DNA of 49,857 nucleotides from a virus, in the IMG/VR virus record IMGVR_UViG_3300022818_000010, positions 1-49,857 of that record. One strand, 5' to 3'. Below the pieces are notes generated by a model. That model was not told the origin of the DNA and ran no database searches. It saw nothing but the letters and a program-made list of their open reading frames with translations. This document shows, in pieces, positions 22,801 through 30,470 of this stretch. The translations under genes were made by a program, and so were the position numbers. The number at the start of each line of letters is the position of its first letter. Positions within the stretch are counted from its first letter, which is position 1.

Positions 22801-24273
22801 TGTTTTCCTTACCTCATTATCAGCGTTACGTAAAACCTCGTCTTGGAAATTAGGATTAGAAGATATATCTTTCTTAGTAATAATATCAAGTAAACCTTCT
22901 TTTCTTCGTTCCGCTTCCTGCATCTCCAAGTCGAAGGCGGAGCGCTGTGCCTCTAACCTAGTGATGCGTTTACGCAGGGCGTAGTAGGGCGACATGAGCC
23001 GTTGCATCACCTCGTGAATACCCTTCTCTTCGCCTATAGCGCCCGCTAGGACAGTTGGCCTTGCATGTACGCCTAATCGGTCGGACAGTTCGCCGGACCG
23101 CGCTAGATTCCAACCGAGAGACGGGGGAACGCCGTCCCGAATGGCTTTTTCTCGCGCTTGGCGTACATAAGTTTCGTAACTTTCAGCGGCGAATTCCTTG
23201 TAAGTTTTTTCTGCTTTACCGCCAATTCCGGAAAGAGCATTACTTCCGCCCTTAGCGTCAAACCAATCGTAACCCTCTGGTGCGTATATAAATTTAGGCT
23301 TACCTTCTTTTGGTCCTCTAAATAACGTAGACGATGGAACCTCGGATTCGTAAACATATCCACTTTTTCCAGCATAAACTTCCGCTAAATGTCGGTCTGT
23401 GGTTACGAAATCGAGGGGGCGAATCGGATTAGAGGGGTCAGACGCAGGAACGGCAATTCCGCGATAAACCTTTACTACGGGCGAACGCCCTCCGGGTTGT
23501 GTGCTAAACGCTACCTTTCGTGTTTTTAAGTATTCATCGAAAGTCATGACTGAAGATTGGCTAGAAGCAATTGGCCCTACGCTTGGGTCAAGCAACGCGT
23601 CAAGCTTACTGGTTTGCCCAACAATGCTAGCGCCTAATCGGTCGTGCTCATTTTCAATTCTAGTCGCCATTCCTTTTAGACGACTAACCATCGTTCCGCC
23701 AAGTTTAACTTCAAACTTAGATTCCGCTTCTGATTGAAGGAATGCAGCCTTCCCAGTTTGCCATACTTGCTGAATTCCTTCGCTTGGTTTATCTACGTTC
23801 GCCCCCATGTAATCAATAAACCATTTAAGAGAATTGTCGTCAGCGTAATCTCGTAATGGTTTACCAGTTAAACCAAGGGACTTACCGTCTTTCAAAGAGG
23901 CATCGTAAAACGTCTTCTTAAATTCTGGCAGAATCTTATTGGTTTCTCTAGTTGTTAAACCTTCTGTTATTGTTGATTTACCAAACCATTTTCTAAGGTC
24001 TTCTCCTATGGCGTGACGCGCTTCGTATCCAAGCGTTACATCTTTCAAGTACGGAACCATCTTGGAACCTTTGTACGCTGCTTTCCAAGTTGTACCTAAA
24101 GGGTCAATAACTAATTTACCAGTTGTGCCAATAACCTTACCAATGGTTCCTAGTTTCTCTATCGCGCCTAAACCCTCCATTACTGGGCCAAACGCATACA
24201 TCAATGGGTCAGTCGCTAAATCAAGGGCTAGTCCTGCGGTTCTAGCGATACCCCTACCCCACCAAGTTTTCAA
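19810..24273 (-). CDS. giant internal virion (ejection) protein, 5' end separated by inversion
   Basis: 1,487 codons as it stands. TTG 24273 is only the first start-like codon after a TGA at 24289-24291; there is no ribosome binding site. The true N-terminus is the plus-strand ORF at 24944: in the flipped arrangement ...ANPEALKTW joins WGRGIART in frame. Parts: hydrophobic N-terminal region, an ADP-ribosyltransferase-like stretch (KVYRGIAVPASD, then DFVTTDRHLAEVYAG and YVYESEVP, residues 268-312), long coiled coils, and the polyvalent-protein hallmark RKGWVPFITYPYKAVP. By analogy with T7 gp16 it would be ejected with the DNA to form a conduit across the envelope. The transferase activity is only a pattern match. 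Confidence 0.75.
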   Translation of the reverse strand: MKTWWGRGIARTAGLALDLATDPLMYAFGPVMEGLGAIEKLGTIGKVIGTTGKLVIDPLGTTWKAAYKGSKMVPYLKDVTLGYEARHAIGEDLRKWFGKSTITEGLTTRETNKILPEFKKTFYDASLKDGKSLGLTGKPLRDYADDNSLKWFIDYMGANVDKPSEGIQQVWQTGKAAFLQSEAESKFEVKLGGTMVSRLKGMATRIENEHDRLGASIVGQTSKLDALLDPSVGPIASSQSSVMTFDEYLKTRKVAFSTQPGGRSPVVKVYRGIAVPASDPSNPIRPLDFVTTDRHLAEVYAGKSGYVYESEVPSSTLFRGPKEGKPKFIYAPEGYDWFDAKGGSNALSGIGGKAEKTYKEFAAESYETYVRQAREKAIRDGVPPSLGWNLARSGELSDRLGVHARPTVLAGAIGEEKGIHEVMQRLMSPYYALRKRITRLEAQRSAFDLEMQEAERRKEGLLDIITKKDISSNPNFQDEVLRNADNEVRKTYYPIGDGISDANRIVKPDSEFNDMVQEEALSQFHRAQDALPYIHHPEWNEVKRGNVMQEVERLHADAVALIKKDIDGINSSLAGHNQKLDVLGKSIEGTLFKRGQIETVIGPSAKVGDTLYTGATHPFAVNKAIDAGVLETDNLGNYSQILTDGTRAPWNYQKNTGFGTSTGRFIDGPESFRIRKLVETGGMRGKDIPDATATLENFRELKKIDAAIRDQRITEGKLRATINQDSRNQSRMARQYDKVIGRQANYEEMRAVAQARLNDIARFSNNDQVLVKAGQTAAKVVRDNLLAKIKAENPNFPMEEVNKLWKEYADYDTVLRAGLVEAGAMTQLTSDKWAGFHVSRIYDIIENPEEAADFFMNYDPVKAGEILSKAANGGKSIRSVNPAAIGKKRLLMTDEERAALLEIKNPFARLLKTRTREGRSIGMNRAFREIFDKYALNKEDAGLQNYLFHANPKDPFKWLVDNGLTQAEADAVMVQNGGRPRWYTQMPSETKGTITKFPWNDSKYLSKPLKVSGPITPENVGTAERVGQGRYGVLSGQWVPQEVHKVLLDRFRALGDSDNLLFKTMSAWKAGMTIDNPAGQVRNHVANLMRILHHTGMEPVEASYRIAMAMKDIKEGGPAFERYLRADPSAHESTMWLGNEFQRLTHEYKPEDGAIGYLKDLGSKFQRGAGGVFQYIEQIGKLATFMKFMDTHGDEYAGKMAADTLFNYQEVPYWVRKARKGWVPFITYPYKAVPAEIHDLVFNTKNYALERHLYEAAAGYKVEDRAKRREEERTMPDYVDPSMALRLPLTDETGKSRYLDTKYIMPLGTVAFDSGGAKTGLDALKQGLGMLNPLLKSLYEIGANKQIYNDQPVTNEMDPKYILKDDLKYLVNQAMPPIAPSVGDFGGRSVRQVRDAFSGTTNMQGDAASKAFTLLGATGFKTIPVDVESNRMKIDAKIKRIESNASTLTNRSYNDYYMGKINENDLSSEVDRIRNYEIAAIEKELAR

Positions 24274-24290
24274 CGCTTCCGGATTCGCTC
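24262..24290 (+). repeat. left 29-bp inverted repeat
   Basis: Begins CCAAGTTTTCAACGC and ends GGATTCGCTC; it is the exact reverse complement of 25368-25396. Ten of the next 13 bases inward also match, while outward the similarity stops at once. On the minus strand it encodes ANPEALKTW of the giant ejection protein. Confidence 0.95.
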
Positions 24291-24390
24291 AAATTAAATC
24301 GGCTTACGATAAAGGTAAGGCTGATAACTCAAATTCGTATATACCTAAGATTGATTACACTGGTTCGTCCCCTAGTAGTAAGCCAATGCC

Positions 24391-24939
24391 ATGAATGCAA
24401 AAGTAGAGAGATATAGAAACATAGCGGAATCCGTTGGCAAGAAATACGGGATAGACCCGAACCTTATTTTGGGAATTGTTGATACTGAATCCAGCGGTAA
24501 ACCACTAGCCACTGGAATTATGACCCGTTACGGTAAGGCGTTAGGCTTAGGCCAGATAATGCCTTTCAACTGGCGGCGTTACGGTTCCGGTCGTGACTGG
24601 CGAGACCCCGTAGCAAACCTAGACGTAGCGGGTAGATTATTGTTTGACCAGTTAAGGAAGAATGGCGGCAACGAAAGAGACGCGGTTAATGGTTACTTTG
24701 GACGCGGCCCGTCAGACGGTCAAATGAAGACTGGTGATTATATTAATGCAGTATTTAACAATGCAAAGAAGTATGGATACGGTGGAGCTAATAAAGCAGG
24801 AAACTCCGATTCATCTAGCATGAGTTCAATGTATGATATTGCGTTTCCTAATTCAACCCGTTCGGCTGACAGTGCAGCTAACGATAACGTTTCTGGCGGA
24901 ATGTATGATATGGCTAAAACAGCAGGTCTTATAAGTTAA
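24391..24939 (+). CDS. lytic transglycosylase (virion-associated, SLT type)
   Basis: 182 aa. The SLT fold is clear: KKYGIDPNLILGIVDTESSG, with catalytic Glu in VDTESSG near residue 33, then KALGLGQIMPFNW, DPVANLDVAGRLL and AVNGYFGRGP. A Ser/Asn-rich tail follows. It would open peptidoglycan during DNA ejection, the role of the N-terminal domain of T7 gp16. It lies inside the invertible segment and, as assembled, faces away from the late operon, so it would be silent. Upstream on the same strand, 24283-24394 reads as the end of another protein (SAYDKGKADNSNSYIPKIDY) coupled to it by ATGA. Confidence 0.82.
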   Translation: MNAKVERYRNIAESVGKKYGIDPNLILGIVDTESSGKPLATGIMTRYGKALGLGQIMPFNWRRYGSGRDWRDPVANLDVAGRLLFDQLRKNGGNERDAVNGYFGRGPSDGQMKTGDYINAVFNNAKKYGYGGANKAGNSDSSSMSSMYDIAFPNSTRSADSAANDNVSGGMYDMAKTAGLIS

Positions 24940-24943
24940 TATT

Positions 24944-25402
24944 ATGCCAACTCCACTTGAGCAATTATATAGCACCAATCCAGAAGTTCCAGAATCATCT
25001 AACACTACTCCATTGGAACAATTATATGGAAGTTCAACGGTTGACGTAAAATCACCGTCGTTGCCTAAAAACGACATAGGCAAAACACCGCTTGAACAAC
25101 TTTACGGAAACCAATACGGAGCTTCCGAGTCCGCCATCGCGTCCGGTATGTCGAATACTCTTGGGCCAGATTCCGCGCTATTCGGCGAACATAGAAAACC
25201 ATACGAAGGCGGAATAGTAGCAGATATATTTGATACGTTGCAGTATCCATTCAGGGTTGCCAATACACTTATTGCTCCTATGGTTATTCCTCGTCTTAGA
25301 TACGGAGATAACGCCACTAAGGACGTATTTAATAATCCTGAGTTTAACTGGAGAGACGAATTAATTAGAGCGAATCCGGAAGCGTTGAAAACTTGGCCTT
25401 AG
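24944..25402 (+). CDS. N-terminal fragment of the giant ejection protein, displaced by inversion
   Basis: 152 codons from ATG 24944 to TAG 25400. Three copies of the motif PLEQLY (residues 4-9, about 23-28 and 48-53) in a Ser/Thr/Pro-rich N-terminus, then a region ending ELIRANPEALKTW that runs into the right inverted repeat. Just past the repeat only one Pro codon and TAG follow. In the flipped state those codons are replaced by WGRGIARTAGLAL, giving the continuous giant protein. As assembled this is a truncated product with no visible promoter. Confidence 0.75.
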   Translation: MPTPLEQLYSTNPEVPESSNTTPLEQLYGSSTVDVKSPSLPKNDIGKTPLEQLYGNQYGASESAIASGMSNTLGPDSALFGEHRKPYEGGIVADIFDTLQYPFRVANTLIAPMVIPRLRYGDNATKDVFNNPEFNWRDELIRANPEALKTWP

Positions 25403-27031
25403 ATAGTTTTTTTCGTAATCGGACCAACTCATCTGCTTTCCAGCAATTACTCCAGAAACGCTAAATTCCGGCATAAGGCCAATAGATGTTTTAGTTAGCG
25501 AATCGGTAGAAGCAGTAGCGCTTGCGCCCTGAGTACTCGCTAGACCGGAAGACTCTACCATTCCGCCCATTGAACCGTCAATACTGCCTTCTGCTCCAAG
25601 TGGTACGTTCCCGCTAGATAGACCAATTATCTGATTAGTTAGAGAATCGTCATACGCCTTGAAATTCTCCCACGTTTTAATAGCAGTAGGGTCGCCCTTG
25701 TCTATTAACTTCTTAAGTTCTCTATTAGGCGTTGGAGTAGAATCAAATTTCATGCGCTGTACGTCTGCGTATTTACCCCTTAACGCGGATTGCGCCGACT
25801 TTAGGTCTGGTATCTTTTTCCCAATATATAGAGACCTCAAGAATATTGAGCGGTCTTCGTGAGAATACTTTTTCTCTGCGTCCTGAACATCAAACCTATG
25901 AACCATCTCTCGCATTTTAGTTTCGTTGGCGAACGCCCCCGCCCGTTGCGCTTCGTCGATAACTTTAGCATGTTCAAAATTGCTATTAGCCATTCTAACC
26001 TGAAAGTCTTGATTCTCTTTTCCTGTAGGATTGTTAACTATTTGGCTTATCGTAGCGGCAAGAACCTTAGGGTCAGACTGAATCTTTAACTGTATTCCCC
26101 TTAATCCGTTTTCAATACCTGCTCCTTCAATCTGCTCTGCGACAAGTTTATTATTTTGCGTAAGGGCAAGTAGTTTTGCCTTATATTCGGCTGGCATATT
26201 GTCAACGTCCATAACCAATTTCTTTAGATTAAGGTGCGAACCTTGTTCAACGTCGTTTTTCGTAGCCATCGTTATGTCGTACTGAGACTGGTTTATTTGA
26301 TTGTTAATTAATTGCGACTTAAGCTGTTCTGGAAGCATTTGCTGAGACTTACTTAAATCCCAACTTCGTAATGCAGTATCCGCAATAACTCCCTTAGTTT
26401 GTTCAGCCTGTGCCGTAACCGCGCCTTCCGCTAGTTTCAACTGAGGGGTAAACATTTCCGCGATACGTTTCGATTGTTCGTCTTCTTCTTTTCGTTTTCT
26501 TCCTAAATCAATCCCGGCCTGATAAGACGCTGCGATATGTTCAGGTTGTCTCGTCGCCGCCGCGAGTCCGGATAATAAACCAACGAGAATATTCTGGCCT
26601 ATCGTTCCCCCGCCGATACCTTTCTTTCCAAGTAAACCTCCGTGGCTCTTACCCTTCAATTCTCCTACCGCATCGGCAGGTGTCGCTACTGTTTGGCGCG
26701 AAGAAGGGCCACCAGCGCCACCGAATATGGCGGCAAGGTCATTAGACCCTGGGCCACCTTGAGGCTCGCCCTGAGGCGCTATAGGGGATTGTAGGGCGGT
26801 TGCGGCCTGTGGGTTTGGAGCACTTGTCACACGGAGGGGTAAGGGTGCACCTTGGGCAAGGATAGAGGGGTCAGTCCTTTGGGTTTGTCCTAGGTCGCCA
26901 CTGGCAACGCTCAGCAACGCCATAAGTTTCTCTATGTCGGTCGGTTCGTTAATTGCTTGGCCTACCGATTGCCAACCCTGCGGTTGTTGACCGCCTAGTA
27001 GTTGCATTATATCGGGAGTAAGGTTGTCCAT
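25361..27031 (-). CDS. internal virion / ejection protein, 556 aa
   Basis: Pro/Gly/Gln-rich N-terminal third (QSPIAPQGEPQGGPG), then a long helical region with many Gln and Asn (VTAQAEQTKGVIADTALRSW, LKSQLINNQINQSQYD). Position between the 148-aa protein and the transglycosylase/giant pair matches T7 gp15. It ends inside the right inverted repeat. In the flipped state a +1 shift within the repeat (YLRPSF then NASGFAQIKSAYDKG) would extend it by about 38 residues up to the transglycosylase start; I cannot tell whether that is programmed, a mutation or chance. Confidence 0.7.
   Translation of the reverse strand: MDNLTPDIMQLLGGQQPQGWQSVGQAINEPTDIEKLMALLSVASGDLGQTQRTDPSILAQGAPLPLRVTSAPNPQAATALQSPIAPQGEPQGGPGSNDLAAIFGGAGGPSSRQTVATPADAVGELKGKSHGGLLGKKGIGGGTIGQNILVGLLSGLAAATRQPEHIAASYQAGIDLGRKRKEEDEQSKRIAEMFTPQLKLAEGAVTAQAEQTKGVIADTALRSWDLSKSQQMLPEQLKSQLINNQINQSQYDITMATKNDVEQGSHLNLKKLVMDVDNMPAEYKAKLLALTQNNKLVAEQIEGAGIENGLRGIQLKIQSDPKVLAATISQIVNNPTGKENQDFQVRMANSNFEHAKVIDEAQRAGAFANETKMREMVHRFDVQDAEKKYSHEDRSIFLRSLYIGKKIPDLKSAQSALRGKYADVQRMKFDSTPTPNRELKKLIDKGDPTAIKTWENFKAYDDSLTNQIIGLSSGNVPLGAEGSIDGSMGGMVESSGLASTQGASATASTDSLTKTSIGLMPEFSVSGVIAGKQMSWSDYEKNYLRPSFQRFRIRSN
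25368..25396 (+). repeat. right 29-bp inverted repeat
   Basis: Exact reverse complement of 24262-24290. It is read by two frames: on the plus strand ANPEALKTW of the displaced N-terminal fragment, on the minus strand PSFQRFRIRS at the end of the 556-aa protein. Confidence 0.95.
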
Positions 27032-27033
27032 TA

Positions 27034-27480
27034 TTACTTACCTTTTCCGCCCATGTATGAACCGTATATAGACGCACCAGCGTTTAGCAAACCACTTAGC
27101 CAGCCTGGGTCTCCCCCGAATGAACCGCCCTGTATTCCCGCCATTGATTGATTATTGATGCCGCTTAACATTTGCTGTAGTAACGCCATCTGTTTATCGT
27201 CTAGACCACTCGCAAATTGTGCGATATTATCTTTCGCTCGTATCTGTCCAAAGTTCACGCCTGAATCAGTTATTCCCCTAGTTGCGAGATTACTCGATTC
27301 ATTATTCTGATTAGCGATTGCATTCTGCGAATCTGCGTATTGAGAGTATTGGCGTTGTTTCCACGCCCCACTCTTTATCTGGTTAACCATGTCCATAAGG
27401 TTGTTCATAGAGAACATCCATGAACTCTTTGCCGCCTTTGGAACCTCAGTATTCGGCGCACTTCCAAACATACTTGCCAT
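27034..27480 (-). CDS. internal virion protein, 148 aa
   Basis: Start behind GAGAGG. Met/Gln/Asn/Gly-rich with KQRQYSQYADSQNAIANQNN and a Gly-rich hydrophobic C-terminus (GWLSGLLNAGASIYGSYMGG). This composition and the place just before the 556-aa protein match small internal proteins such as T7 gp14, which inserts in the outer membrane on ejection. Homology is inferred from position and style. Confidence 0.6.
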   Translation of the reverse strand: MASMFGSAPNTEVPKAAKSSWMFSMNNLMDMVNQIKSGAWKQRQYSQYADSQNAIANQNNESSNLATRGITDSGVNFGQIRAKDNIAQFASGLDDKQMALLQQMLSGINNQSMAGIQGGSFGGDPGWLSGLLNAGASIYGSYMGGKGK

Positions 27481-27492
27481 AATATTTACCTC

Positions 27493-30132
27493 TCACACAA
27501 ATAACCTTGGTACAGTTTCAACCGTTACGGAAACTAAAGATGCAGAGTTAGCGTCTCCGTGAATATCAATCGCTAGTTCTTCCCACTCTTTAGATAGCGT
27601 AGTTGCTTTATTTAACGTAAACTCTCCAGCCGTTCCAACGGCGACTGCGCCTTCAACGAATCCAGTATAGTCCGATACGCCTACGATTGCCTGCGGATCT
27701 AACCCGTTTGGATTCGTTCGTGCTTGAACCGTTCCCGTTCCGTGCAGGGAAACGTGTATGTAGTTGCTAACATTTATCGCCCCGTTGAACCGGACTGGCA
27801 GGGAATAATCAAACGCACTTCTAGCTACGCTCGTATCAAACATTCTCTTAGTGGTTCCGTCTGTTTTAACGAGAACTGAATAAGCAGTATCGCCATAACC
27901 GTAGACTCCACAATCAACTACGTCTATCTCTGTGTCTAACGTATCCCACGGACTCCCAGCATCTAGGTATCCATCATCTAGGTCCATCGTAAACACCCTT
28001 GGTAATCCCGTAGCCTGAGTTCCACACCAAAGAATTTTCCTACGTAACGTAGGGTCGTAAGACAGGACAAATCCACCCTTACTTTGGTAAATATTAATCA
28101 ATGGCGTTATCTGTTTGCCTAAGTTTTCACGTTGAAGAGACGCGTCTATTCTCCATATCTCTCCTGACTTAGAAACCCAATTAGGATTACCCTTATCGTC
28201 TTTAGTAACGGCCTTTAATCCAACTACTCCGCCTGCTTCCTGTCTAGATATATCAAAACCATTAGAACCATTTGGTTCCGTTCCCTTTAATATAATCATT
28301 GAGTTTTCAGTTAAGAGCAGCGTGTTCCCAACGAGTTCGTTACCTGTATCTACTGGTATATTTTCTATTGCTAGAATAGGTTCTTTAACTTCAATCATGA
28401 GGCCATCATTAGGGGAGAAGTCGTATATCTCTGCCATCTCAAGAGTTGCATCGTAGAATGTTGTTAAGTCCTGTAGGTTGCTAATGCGAAGTCTGCATTT
28501 ACGCCCTTCGCTAGCGCCTTTAACTTCTGACAACATTACTCTTAAATCATTGCAACCTACCGCTATACAGCCTATTGGTGGGTTGGAGCGGCCTTCCCTG
28601 AGTACGTCTCCAGTTATTACATTAAGTTTTGTATCTTCATAAGTAACTCGTCCCGTTGCAGCAGCAACTACGTCGTCAACTTTCCTAAATAAAGAAGATA
28701 CAAAAATGTCACGCCTATAAATTGTATACTTAGATACACCAGTATCTTTGGCAACCCCCGTTGCAGGGCCAACGTAAATAGTAACGAGTCTGCCCTCGTC
28801 TCCGTTATTAACTTCTACTATTTCGCACTCCCTGCTTTCTACTTCGACGCGATGCTCAAACGGGGTTACGTCTCCCGGTTTATCCATCGTAACAGTTTGA
28901 GTGTAGACATATTCGAATTTACCTTTCCTACCTATGTTACTTCGTAGGCTAGAAACTTCCACAACGAACTCCGTTGCGTAATTTGCAATAAATCCGTACT
29001 CGTACACAGAACTCTTATCTGTTGCCACTACATCAGTTAAGTCTATCTCTAGCGTAAGCGCTGTTTTAGCGGCGGTTATATCAAGGGTCTTTTCAACTGT
29101 AGTCGAGACCGATGTAATAACTCCGCCTGTTTTTATGTAAGACTTAAAGTAAAATGCGAGAAAACCTCCAGTTGTTTGCTCGCTAACATCAGAGTATATG
29201 GTTACTGATAATGTGTTTACCTTAGACCAGTCTTTATTATTCTTTATTCCTTTTGCTGTAATAGTACCAGATGCGTCCGATGTAGGGGCGGAAGCCATCG
29301 TGTAATGAAAAGTATCATTCGTATCTTTAGTTACTGTATATATTCCGTTATAAGAGTCTGGAGTTGCTCCTACGATTACAACCTTATCGTTATTAACGAA
29401 TCCGTGTGCTGTAGCGGTAACATTAGCGGTAGTTGTAGAATGCGTTATTGAAGTTACTGATATTGTTGCGTCTGTATATCTTCCAAACGATGTTCCTTTT
29501 ACTACACTCTGCGAGTTATATCTCCAATGTGTCCCTATTGGCGTGGTCGTAGTAGACCAAGTGTTAAACGTATTAACATTTACTAAGTTTGTGTCCGTTG
29601 AAAAGTCATCAACGAGACCGCCGTCCCCACTTGACGTTGTAAATGTTAACGGGTCTGCGTTCGCGTAGGTTGCCCCCGGAACTGGCACTGGTTCTAATGG
29701 ATATATTCTTGAAGACGATTGTTTATAAAGACGTAACGGACCAACGCCGTCTACAAATAATATATCAGGACCGAATTGAGCGAATGATGTTTTCTGAGTT
29801 GGCGTTGTTCCTAAATATACAGGAGAGAAAACAGAACCATCGTAGAGCAGCGCTTCCGCACCATTTACAGCATACTTAGCCGTTCCAGCAATTAACTCAT
29901 CAACGGAACCTGTAGAACGCTTTAGGTACTTAATACCCTTGCATATTCCCAACGTTGCAAGTTTAGCGTATAGGCCGGGACCGCTTCCGTATATTCCCCT
30001 AACTGTTCCGTCTTTTCTATCGGTATTATTCGCGACGAGAGCGGACCGAGTTATTGACGTGCCAATGCGATAGTCAACGCCGGGGAACGGCGGACTGAAT
30101 ACTACTGGTTTGTTTTGAGGTTGTCTCGCCAT
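27493..30132 (-). CDS. tail nozzle / stabilisation protein
   Basis: 879 aa. It opens with QNKPVVFSPPFPGVDYRIGTSI and consists mainly of beta-rich repeats including VTATAHGFVNNDKVVIVGAT and the pattern YNGIYTVTKDTNDTFHY. Late parts (GEIWRIDASLQREN, DDGYLDAG) look like beta-propeller strands. Length, composition and position fit the podoviral nozzle (T7 gp12-like) or a tail stabilisation protein. The start has only a distant GAGG as ribosome binding site, perhaps because the preceding gene once reached closer. Confidence 0.65.
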   Translation of the reverse strand: MARQPQNKPVVFSPPFPGVDYRIGTSITRSALVANNTDRKDGTVRGIYGSGPGLYAKLATLGICKGIKYLKRSTGSVDELIAGTAKYAVNGAEALLYDGSVFSPVYLGTTPTQKTSFAQFGPDILFVDGVGPLRLYKQSSSRIYPLEPVPVPGATYANADPLTFTTSSGDGGLVDDFSTDTNLVNVNTFNTWSTTTTPIGTHWRYNSQSVVKGTSFGRYTDATISVTSITHSTTTANVTATAHGFVNNDKVVIVGATPDSYNGIYTVTKDTNDTFHYTMASAPTSDASGTITAKGIKNNKDWSKVNTLSVTIYSDVSEQTTGGFLAFYFKSYIKTGGVITSVSTTVEKTLDITAAKTALTLEIDLTDVVATDKSSVYEYGFIANYATEFVVEVSSLRSNIGRKGKFEYVYTQTVTMDKPGDVTPFEHRVEVESRECEIVEVNNGDEGRLVTIYVGPATGVAKDTGVSKYTIYRRDIFVSSLFRKVDDVVAAATGRVTYEDTKLNVITGDVLREGRSNPPIGCIAVGCNDLRVMLSEVKGASEGRKCRLRISNLQDLTTFYDATLEMAEIYDFSPNDGLMIEVKEPILAIENIPVDTGNELVGNTLLLTENSMIILKGTEPNGSNGFDISRQEAGGVVGLKAVTKDDKGNPNWVSKSGEIWRIDASLQRENLGKQITPLINIYQSKGGFVLSYDPTLRRKILWCGTQATGLPRVFTMDLDDGYLDAGSPWDTLDTEIDVVDCGVYGYGDTAYSVLVKTDGTTKRMFDTSVARSAFDYSLPVRFNGAINVSNYIHVSLHGTGTVQARTNPNGLDPQAIVGVSDYTGFVEGAVAVGTAGEFTLNKATTLSKEWEELAIDIHGDANSASLVSVTVETVPRLFV

Positions 30133-30227
30133 CTCTATGCCATACGCCTCATCACTACGCCTGTACCCGTTCCGGTCTACGCAACCGACGCAGCGGCCGC
30201 TATAGGCGGTTTGGCGGTAGGTGAGTG

Positions 30228-30464
30228 CTACGCCGTGACGGGTATATGTGTCAAGAGGGCGGCAGAACCGTCTGTAGCGAGAAGCGTCTTCGCTCCAGCC
30301 GGTAGCGTCGCCACGCTAGTATCATCGGAAGACGTTAGTTCTATTGTTTTAGAAACTGTTAAATACTTTCCAAGGACAGGGATAAAACCGGTAACTCCTA
30401 CGTCTTGCGTAGCGTTTGATTGTATAACTGAGTTTTCTGTTTCTATTTCACGTTTTAGCACCAT
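30228..30464 (-). CDS. small virion protein, 78 aa, possibly truncated by TAG
   Basis: ATG 30464 behind GAAGGG; reads KREIETENSVIQSNATQDVG and ends HIPVTA with TAG. The same frame continues as HSPTAKPPIAAAASVA-TAG-TGTGTGVVMRRMA-TAG, ending two bases before the next gene's ATG. That is the normal gene spacing here, so the region 30138-30227 looks like coding sequence interrupted by two in-frame amber codons. Function unknown; by position a tail-associated protein. Confidence 0.55.
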   Translation of the reverse strand: MVLKREIETENSVIQSNATQDVGVTGFIPVLGKYLTVSKTIELTSSDDTSVATLPAGAKTLLATDGSAALLTHIPVTA

Positions 30465-30470
30465 ATTTAT

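Larger units (their letters stand above)
24262..25396. other. candidate invertible DNA segment in the ejection-protein cassette
   Basis: A 1,077-bp core (24291-25367) between perfect 29-bp inverted repeats. All structural genes around it are on the minus strand, but the two ORFs inside (transglycosylase, N-terminal 151 codons of the giant protein) are on the plus strand with no promoter visible. Inversion restores one reading frame of about 1,634 codons and the order 556-aa protein, transglycosylase, giant protein. The 556-aa gene ends with the same residues (RFRIRSN, TAA) in both orientations because the stop lies just past the repeat. No recombinase gene was recognised. Assembly ambiguity at the repeat is the main alternative. 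Confidence 0.7.

Noticed and set aside
24062-24282. Plus-strand ORF upstream of the transglycosylase
   Set aside because: Bases before the left repeat are the antisense of the giant protein gene; only the part after 24283 looks like protein, and that belongs to the flipped arrangement.
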